Assembly (NCBI GenBank): GCA_019155185.1
Contig: CM032816.1
Coordinates: 6,798,510-6,862,509, forward strand
Source: Beaufortia kweichowensis
Lineage: Eukaryota > Chordata > Actinopteri > Cypriniformes > Gastromyzontidae
Direction: 5' to 3'
DNA length: 64,000 nt
Part shown: piece by piece, positions 56,696-64,000 of the stretch
How positions within the stretch are numbered: the first letter of the stretch is position 1
How the letters are laid out: every line of letters begins with the position of its first letter
Notes under the pieces: generated by a model
What the model saw: the letters and a program-made list of their open reading frames with translations, nothing else
Told to the model about the DNA's origin: nothing
The model's database searches: none
Position numbers and translations under genes: made by a program

Positions 56696-56709
56696 TTATT
56701 TTCTTGTTC
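56696..56709 (-). CDS. cald1: tentative terminal exon of caldesmon
   Basis: The exon 57917-57884 ends AATG|GTAAGTGG in phase 1. The next minus-strand acceptor with a good pyrimidine tract (TATTATTCCCTTAG, cutting after 56710) would give G|GA ACA AGA AAA TAA, that is N-G-T-R-K-stop. Chicken caldesmon also continues a few residues past a similar point. No other terminal exon was convincing, but the support is weak. Confidence 0.3.
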
Positions 56710-58899
56710 CTAAGGGAATAATACAAATGAGAGAATCGTGTTAAGGATTTACACACAAGATCAATAGTCACATTTGTTCCACATAGCTGCTGTGTATGAG
56801 TTACGTCATGCGTATAACTTTCAACACTTCTTCAAATACTCAAACCAAATTGTGTAGCCTGTCCCACCTGCTCCCAGTTAGTGTATACCATACTGGTGCC
56901 GTGACCCAGATAAACTCACATGATCAGAGGTCTCAAGTTGTGTTGCAAGTTTAAGAAATACCTGTTACATTGTCGTCTATGTATCTGGCAAGGACAAACT
57001 GGTGACAGAGGAGGACTGTAGATAGCCTGCATGTTATTAAATAAAACGTAATGAACCACCTATACTAAAACACACAAAAGTATGTCCCGCATTTAGGTGT
57101 TAAGGCAGTTAATGTGAAATTATGTATCCCATAATGCTTTCTAACTCTGAATATTAAACTGCTTTACTTTGTGATACCATGATAATCCAGTAATATGGGA
57201 CAACCGAACAGCTGCAGCGGGGAATGCGATGCGTCACGGGCCCCTACTGCACAATGCCACGCGTGTGGTGAAGGGTGAAACAAACACGTCGAAATTATGC
57301 CCGACACGCTGACAGCCTGCAGAACACCAATGCTGGAGAACAAGGTCGTGCCTTTAAATATACTGTAACGTGATATTCAAACAAAAGATTTATGACAGCC
57401 TGACCACTTAGGGTTATGAGTTTAGAGGACGTGAAGAGTATGCTGTCACCTCACCGTAAGTAAAAACACCTCCTCTTTTACACCCTGTTTAGGGAGCAAG
57501 AACCCGAAAGACCACCAAGGAAACTCCATGCAAATGTCAACCTTACCATGAAAAAAGTTTTTCACCGTACAGATAGCTTACGTGTCAATATTTGGTGATT
57601 TAAATACACATGTGAGGTCTCTCTCAAAGCATTTTTTATGTTTGCATAAGCATGATTTGTCAGTCACGTCAAGTGTTGTTTTCAGAATTGTCACATTCAT
57701 AACAGTCCATATACATTATAAATGAGCACATGAAAATTTAAAATAAAATAACTATTTTATATTCTTTGAAGAGTCATCTCTTCTCCATTTGTTGGGTATT
57801 TTTGCTTCTGCTTTGTGCATTTTAATTCACAGAAATCCTACAAATATTATATTCACAAAGTTTTATGACAAAAGTCCACTTACCATTGGTGACAAACTTA
57901 CTCTTAGCTGCAAACACCTGCAACACAACACAACACATGAGATTTTAAATAAAAGTGTGCAGAACTAAATTAAACAGTATAAACAGTACAATTGAGTTGT
58001 TGAACTGTACGGTTTATAATATTCAGCTCAGCTTACTTTAACAGGAGCGGAGCCCTTTGGTTCCCAGAGGCCACGTGTTTTGGTGACTTCGGCTGGCTTC
58101 TGGTCCTATCAAATGTGAAAAATATAAAGCATCTTTAATTACATTTGCATATAATGGGCTGCTGGTCATTTTCTATATACATTATAGGCCTTTACCTTTC
58201 CTAGAGAGAGATTGAACAGAAGGGAAATAGAGATAATTGACAGCAGAGCGACAGGAAAATAGACACTGGGGAAAGACACTGCTGGAGGTATGAGAACAGA
58301 GAAACAGATGAAATTGTTAATAAAAAGATGACAGGATCATTACTGAACGTACTATAGTATTATTTTGGTACTATTAATTCATTATTATATTCATATACAT
58401 AAAATAGTGTCCTTAAATGAATAATGATGGCAGATCGCAAAATGTAATTCACTACAGACTCACTGGAGGGCTCCCTGTACCACACAGAATACAGAATCAC
58501 TTGACTAAACCTGATTTTACTAGGACAAGAACCTGTGTGAAACCACCTTGAACTCTTTCTAAGACAGTTCTCAGATTTCATAGAGAATTTTGATAAATAT
58601 AAAACAGTTGTTGTTCAAACTGATTTAAGTTCTCTGCTCTCATAAGGATATTTTGAAAGGATATTTTCATCTTTTAGAATCAAGTTTGTATTTCATGATG
58701 TTTCACAGTGACTCCAGTCCTCATCTATCAATGCAGACGAAATATCATTCATATGATTCTGATTTATATACAGTTACTGAGCTCTTCAAGTTTCCCATTT
58801 ATATTCTAGTGTATGTTTTACAGTAAGAGCGGCTATAATCTTAAAGGCTGGAAAGAGGAGCTTAAAATAAACACAGAGCCATAAGTGAAAAATAGCAAG

Positions 58900-58933
<34 letters not shown>

Positions 58934-61900
58934 AAGAGAATCTGTCACATGAGCAAGGAACAAGCAAGATTTTAGCTTGACCTTTTACTGACGTCTACAA
59001 AGACATTCATTTATATGTTATAGTCAATTTTTCAAAACAAAAAGTTTTGGATATAGTTGGCACATTTTTTTTTGTCCAACACAACGCCATGTATCATATT
59101 GTACTGGTCGGATAGAAAAACAATTGGTCACAACAACATAAAAGTCTTGTGTTAAAAGACATACATACAGAATGACATACAGACGCAATAGCCAAAACCA
59201 GAACTGACCGTGTTGACTGCTGGTTTTTCTGGTTCAGGGGCTGGCTTTGGTTCAGGTGGTTTCTGCTCAGGTGTTTTGGTCTTCCAGCTGTTAATCCGAC
59301 CGGGCACACCTGTGTTTAGACCAGCTGTTTCCTGATTGGATGAAAGTAATACTTTTTCTCTCAGCTTATTATAGTTCAATCAAATCCTTTTAGTAAATTG
59401 CACAAGATATCTGTACCTTGGTGACCGCGGGGGGGCTTGTGGGAGCTGCGGTGGGACTAACAACATTCCCTTTCTCCCACATACTCTTGATGTTACGCAC
59501 CCCTTCAGCCACAGGCACGTCCACAGGAGATTTGGGTGATTTGGGCACATCTTTGGTCTGATAATGAGAAGATTTTAAGTTACATGTCATGGTAATTTGA
59601 ACAGATCCAGGTAAATTTAGTGGTCAGTGTTCCTCACCTGAAGAGCAGAGTTGTACTGCTCCAATCTGTTTCCAATCTTGCAAACTAATGGAGTGTGTGG
59701 GATTTTTACTGGACTTGTGTAAATATAAAACAGCAGCATGTCAGATACAGTAGTACGGCCAATAAAGTGTTTTACTCCGAAGTAAAAACATACTAAAAAT
59801 GACGTCTTACCTTTTGAGAGCAGACTTGTTTAAAAATTCAGCCTTCTCTCCAATCTGTTAAAAGCAACAGTGTGGTCATTTAATAAAGAAATAGTTCATC
59901 TAAAAATCTAAATCCTTTTATTATTATTCACCCTCATGTCATTTCAAACCTGTATGACTTTCTTTCTTCTGCAGAACACAAAAGAAGATATTTTGAAGAA
60001 TGTTAGAAACCAAACAACTCTGACCCCCATTGACTACCAAAGACATTTCTCAAATTATTTTAAAGAAGAGTCACATACAGGTTTTGCATGACTTAAGGGA
60101 AATAAGTGATTTTGCTTGTAATTATAACAGTTCAGGTAACAAGTCAGATAACCACTGACCTTTGCGGAAGCTCCTTTAGGAGCGATGAACGGCGGTTTGC
60201 TCCCTTCTTTCAACTCCTCCTGTTGCTTCTTCTTCTCTGCAGCTTCTGCTCGTCTCCGTTCGATCTCTTCTTTCATCTTCCTTCTCTCTTCCTGACCATT
60301 TTAGTGGCAATAAAGAAACATGAAAAAACTTATGGGTTTGATCACTAGGAAACTGATCCCACTTTATTTAATGTCACAGTGATGTATATTTATATTAGTC
60401 TACAAACATTTTGTCAAAACAGAAATCAATTCTGGTAGACATTTACAGGATGTGAATTCGAATACTAAAATAGCTTGGTAGTACTTGGTAGTCACATAAC
60501 TAATATTACCCACAATCCTTTGCACTATGGCTTGTGATATCAAGACACAGAGAATTATTAGTACATCTTAACACGAGTTGAAATGTTTTAATTTTGCTCT
60601 TTTACAAAATAAAAAAATACATATTTTATCATTGTAGTGAACAACATACTCTTTGTGGGCATGCAAACATGCAAGTACATATGTGAAATCTTCACCTCTT
60701 CCTTGGCTTTCTTTTCAGCCAGTTGTTGTTTCTTCTGCTTCTCTTCCTCCTCCAGGATCTTCTTCCTCTCCTCCCTCTTCTTCTTCAGCTCCTCCAGCTC
60801 GGCTTCAGCCGTCTGCTGCTTCTGCTTCATCTTCTCCAGCACCTCGCTGTCCGTCTCATTTCTCCTGCGCTTCAGCTCCTGTAACTTACGTTCTGCCTCC
60901 AGCTTGGCGATGGGATCCTGCTTCTCTGAGTCTGGAGAGCGTAAACCGCTCGGGCTACAACAATAACAAAAAATGTTATGCAGGTCACTTATGACATGAA
61001 GAATAAATCTTATTGTACCTTAGTATCTTCTCTGTTTTCTTGGCTTTTGCAGTACTGGCATCGGTATCTGATGGCTTTGTTGACACTTTCTGCTCAAACA
61101 GAGAAGTAATATATACATTCAGCTTTTTTTATTTTGTAAAACAGGCCAAACTATTGTTTTTAGTAGAGCTGTGATACAAAAGGACTCTTAACTTACTTTG
61201 TCACGTAGAAATGAAGGTTTTGGCTTTTCCTCTACAACCTAAAAGATAGATTAAAAACCTTAACTTTTGTTATGTAAGTGCATTTTCTAGTGCTAACCAG
61301 AGTCAAGCACATATTAGCTATCATTTATTTGATTCAAAGTGACGAAAACCAGTGAAGAATAAACAACACCACATGCAAATCACTCAATCGCGCATTTCAG
61401 ATCCCCATAATCTGTAGAAAGCAAAGAAGCAGAATATGTGATGTGTCTATTTCCGTTTTATGTGTCGAACCGACAAGCAATGCTGGTTGGACAGAAAATG
61501 AAAAGCGTGAGCTGTGCACACATTTGTGATTTCCACACATGACCTCCGTTTTAGAGGTAAATACCTCTTGCTTTTTTGGTTTGGTCTTTTCTTCAGGTTT
61601 GGACTTAGTTTCTTCAGCTTCTTTCTTCCATTTTGGCTTGCCTTCTACCTCCTTCTTTGGAGCAACAGGTTTCTCTTCAACCTTCTTCTTCAGTGTTGAC
61701 AGTTTCTCCTCAACCTCCTTCTTTACATGTGGTTTCTCATCTTCTTTCTTCGGGATTTGGACCTTGACTTCAATTTCCCTCTTGACTTGTGGTTTCTCTT
61801 CTTCTTTATTTGGGATTTGGACTTTCACCTCAAGTTCCCGTGTTGATTTTTTGGGTGTTTCTCCAACAGTAACATGGAATTTCTCAGGCTCTTGTGTAGG

Positions 61901-63207
61901 TTTCTCCACCTCTTTCTTCACTGGAGGTTCATCCTGAATTTTAACTATCACTTCCACAAGTTTTTCTTCAGGTTTCTGTACAGGTTCCTCTTTATCCTCA
62001 AGCTTCTGTTCCTCCACCTGTGGTGTAGCTGGCTCAACTTTAACTTCCACCTCTATGATTTTATCCACAATTTTGTCTTCTTCTGTAAGATCTTCTGTAA
62101 GATTGTCTTTCCATGATACTAAACCTTCATCTTGAATCTCATTCTTCTCTAAATCTGCACTTGCTAAATCTGTATTTTCTGTCTTTTCTTTAGCCTCTCT
62201 ATTTACTCTCATAGAATCTTCCTACAAAATAATAAGACACAATTTCAAATCATTTTAAACAAATGAATCAATGCAAAGGCATTCGCTGGCAACCAATGTA
62301 ATGGGTAAAGTGGTTAATGGATAATTCTTAAGAGTTTCATACCTCATTTAGTACAGCTTGTTCTTTGGTTTTCTCCTCTGTGGATTCCTGAAAACATGTG
62401 TCAAAACAAATCTGTACAAATTTCCAAAACCTGTATCGTAAAATGAGGAACGTTTGAGAAAAATACCTGTTTTTTTAGATAAGATGTCTGTGGTCTTTCT
62501 TCTTCCTCTGGTTTTTCTATCTTCTCAGGAGTTTCTTTGGGTTCTTCAACAACTGTGCTTGGCACTGGCTTATCATTTAACGTCTCCTCAACCTCTGCCT
62601 TGGTTTCTTCTATATTTTCCTTCTCTTTGCTTTCCTTCCAGGAGTTGGTTTCTGTTGAAGGGACCTCATTATGGGACGCTTCTTCTTCAACATCTTCTTT
62701 TCTTCTTGGTTTCTCTTCTGTGATTGTGGCATTTTCAGTTGTGATGGTGGGATCCGTCTCCTTCTGTCTCTCCAAAGCTTCCTTCATCCTTTTCTGCCTC
62801 CGTTCCTCTCTCTTGGCAATCCTCTCCAGAAGAGCCTGCTCATCATCTTCAGATGGTGCAGAACCAGTGATCGATGTTAATGTCTCTGTACTGAACACAA
62901 AATCATCAGGTGTTAATTATGATGTTAATTAGGATTTTCCATGGTGTTAAAGAAGAGTTTGGGGTTTTAGACTACATCTTATACTTAATTATTAATTTAT
63001 ATAATCATAACATATAGTCACATATGCACAAATATATGACTGATATAGGTTAAAGCACGTTTGATGTTATTGTTTGTGATACAAGTACCTGTTGGTTTCT
63101 GCTGTTGTGCTATTTGACTCCTCATTTTCCTTGTTGCGCAGGCGTTCCTGACGAGCTCGTCTGCGTTGCTCGCGGGCCGCCTCCTCATCATCATCCTGAG
63201 CATTCAT
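56696..63207 (-). CDS. cald1: caldesmon (partial; 5' end beyond the window)
   Basis: Exons in order: 63208-63089, 62890-62467, 62387-62343, 62221-61565, 61238-61197, 61089-61019, 60954-60696, 60291-60160, 59854-59811, 59713-59638, 59557-59417, 59331-59209, 58105-58037, 57917-57884, and a tentative last exon 56709-56696. Phases agree. Caldesmon binds actin, tropomyosin, myosin and calmodulin and inhibits actomyosin in smooth and non-muscle cells. Match is strong at EEAAREQRRRARQERLR, LLERIAKREERRQKRMKEAL, KMKEEIERRRAEAAEKK, KAEFLNKS, EGVRNIKSMWEKGNV and ETAGLNTGVPGRIN. The first exon here opens in phase 2, so an upstream exon (the MDDFERRRELRRQ-type N-terminus in other caldesmons) is expected beyond 64000; an internal Met at 63207 is available. 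The 219-codon exon 62221-61565 is a Lys/Glu/Pro-rich insert with a 19-residue repeat. The end of the protein is uncertain: the exon ending KSKFVTN has a good donor and must splice on. At least 749 aa as modelled. Confidence 0.88.
58106..59208 (-). other. caldesmon intron with (GA)n microsatellite
   Basis: No exon found. A (AG)n microsatellite with one interruption lies at about 58898-58938. A further purine-rich stretch lies near 58200-58270. Confidence 0.55.
58898..58938. repeat. (AG)n microsatellite
   Basis: Roughly 40 bp of AG repeat with an AAGAG interruption, inside a caldesmon intron. Confidence 0.9.
59887..60060. repeat. truncated foldback MITE in caldesmon intron
   Basis: Left arm and first half of the same MITE family (TATGACTTTCTTTCTTCTGC, AACACAAAAGAAGATATTTT), ending at TGACTACCAAAGACATTTCT. 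The right arm is missing. It lies about 100 bp from exon 60291-60160. Confidence 0.75.
61565..62221 (-). CDS. cald1: caldesmon Lys/Glu/Pro-rich exon with 19-residue repeat
   Basis: Single 657-nt exon (219 codons) in the centre of the protein. At 61859-61730 the coding strand carries two adjacent copies of a 57-bp unit encoding EVKVQIPNKEEEKPQVKRE and EVKVQIPKKEDEKPHVKKE, followed by shorter degenerate versions (EEKPVAPKKE, EGKPKWKKE). The mammalian smooth-muscle isoform has a different repeat exon here (EKLRAEAEKAK-type helix). The V-Q-I-P-K-K-E-D motif recalls the V-K-I-P-S-K-E-E motif in ladinin-1. Confidence 0.75.
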
Positions 63208-63208
63208 T

Positions 63209-64000
63209 CTGTACAGACAGTGAGATACGGCCCCTTGAGTAAAGAAAATCTCATTCTTCAGTGTGAACAGAGACAGACTGTCAGTTATATAAATGACTCT
63301 TGGCTCAATGTAGAAAGAGTGTGTGAGAAATAAACTTCATAAACTTCATAAAAACGTGTGTAGTGACTTATAAATGGAGGAGGCATATACATGACAACAA
63401 TATGCAACTAAAAAAAAACATTTCTTAGAAGTGATCGCAAAGCATGTTCTTCTTTGATATGCGAATCTGTGCAGCTTGTTGAGGAGAGGTGTGCTATAAG
63501 GTTTTATATCTAGGGACCTAAATATAATCGAAGACTTGGCTAAGCGAGGTTGACTCTTTTGACCCGGTCCCTGGGGGCCATTGCTGAATGTCACAGAGAC
63601 ATGGGCTGGGTCTTTTGACCTCTGGCACTATACAGAGACGAATTTTAACACTGGAGGTTTTGGCAAGCCCCACTCAGAATATAAACCTAATTTAAACTTG
63701 TTTATTTGTGTATGTATTTATTGCCAAGTTTAACATTGATCACTCAGTCACGCAGTGTATCACGAGGCCCTTAAAAAAAATAGCAAACCTCATAAAGGTA
63801 TTAAAAATGCACACCGTGAGTGTGTCTTGAATTCATTTATTGGTTTATTTATGCTTGATTTACCAGGTTTCTCAAAATACCAATCATACCCGAAAACCCT
63901 CAAAGAAATCATTGACATGTAAGGAGACAACAAGACTGAGGAGAGTGTTTGTTAGTGTCCTTGTGTCATGGTAAATTACCAAGACTGTAAACTCAAACAG
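63209..64000 (-). other. caldesmon upstream intron
   Basis: No upstream caldesmon exon was found between 63209 and the window edge; no minus-strand stretch encodes an MDDFERRRE-like start. The remaining ORFs are short and unremarkable. This is presumably intron. Confidence 0.5.

Noticed and set aside
61539..61937. Ser/Phe-rich plus-strand ORFs at 61.5-62.9 kb
   Set aside because: Complement of the Lys/Glu-rich caldesmon exons, which read in frame and match the family.
63018..63203. 61-codon minus-strand ORF starting at the Met at 63203
   Set aside because: It is the caldesmon exon read in the wrong frame; the frame from 63207 gives the conserved sequence.

Overview
This is a vertebrate nuclear window, almost certainly from a teleost and most likely a cyprinid related to Danio. 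The evidence is compact multi-exon genes with GT-AG introns, protein sequences close to fish members of six vertebrate families, and several copies of a foldback MITE I recognise as common in cyprinid genomes. There are no bacterial operons, rRNA genes, CRISPR arrays or recognisable viral genes.

Layout, left to right. (1) kctd15 (+), five coding exons between 1610 and 11406, a BTB-domain repressor of neural crest formation. As written, exon 4 carries one extra T at 7001 that creates an immediate stop; everything after it is intact in the shifted frame. (2) taf4 (-), fourteen exons from 40591 down to 14797, a complete TFIID subunit of 953 aa. It lies tail-to-tail with kctd15, and its introns hold most of the non-coding DNA of the window. 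(3) dnajb9 (+), 42082-42849, the ER J-protein ERdj4, divergent from taf4. (4) dnm1l (+), 44488-52029, nineteen constitutive coding exons plus a conserved alternative 36-nt exon in the GTPase domain; this is the mitochondrial and peroxisomal fission dynamin DRP1. (5) A troponin T gene (-), 55295-52763, tail-to-tail with dnm1l, which needs an 8-nt microexon to keep frame. (6) A caldesmon gene (-), from beyond the right edge to about 56.7 kb, in tandem with and upstream of the troponin T gene.

All exon joins were checked by hand for phase. taf4, dnajb9, dnm1l and troponin T read through without a break; caldesmon reads through from its first exon in the window, with an uncertain last exon.

The genes do not form one pathway. 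Two linkages are informative. kctd15-taf4 resembles the human KCTD1-TAF4B pair. Troponin T-caldesmon resembles human TNNT3-LSP1 and TNNT2-LAD1, where a troponin T gene sits beside a caldesmon-related gene. Both suggest ancient paralogous blocks. No new biological system was found. The items most worth a second look are the kctd15 frameshift, the alternative dnm1l exon, the troponin T microexon, the troponin T-caldesmon linkage, an unexplained 329-codon ORF in a kctd15 intron, and enhancer-like blocks in taf4 introns.
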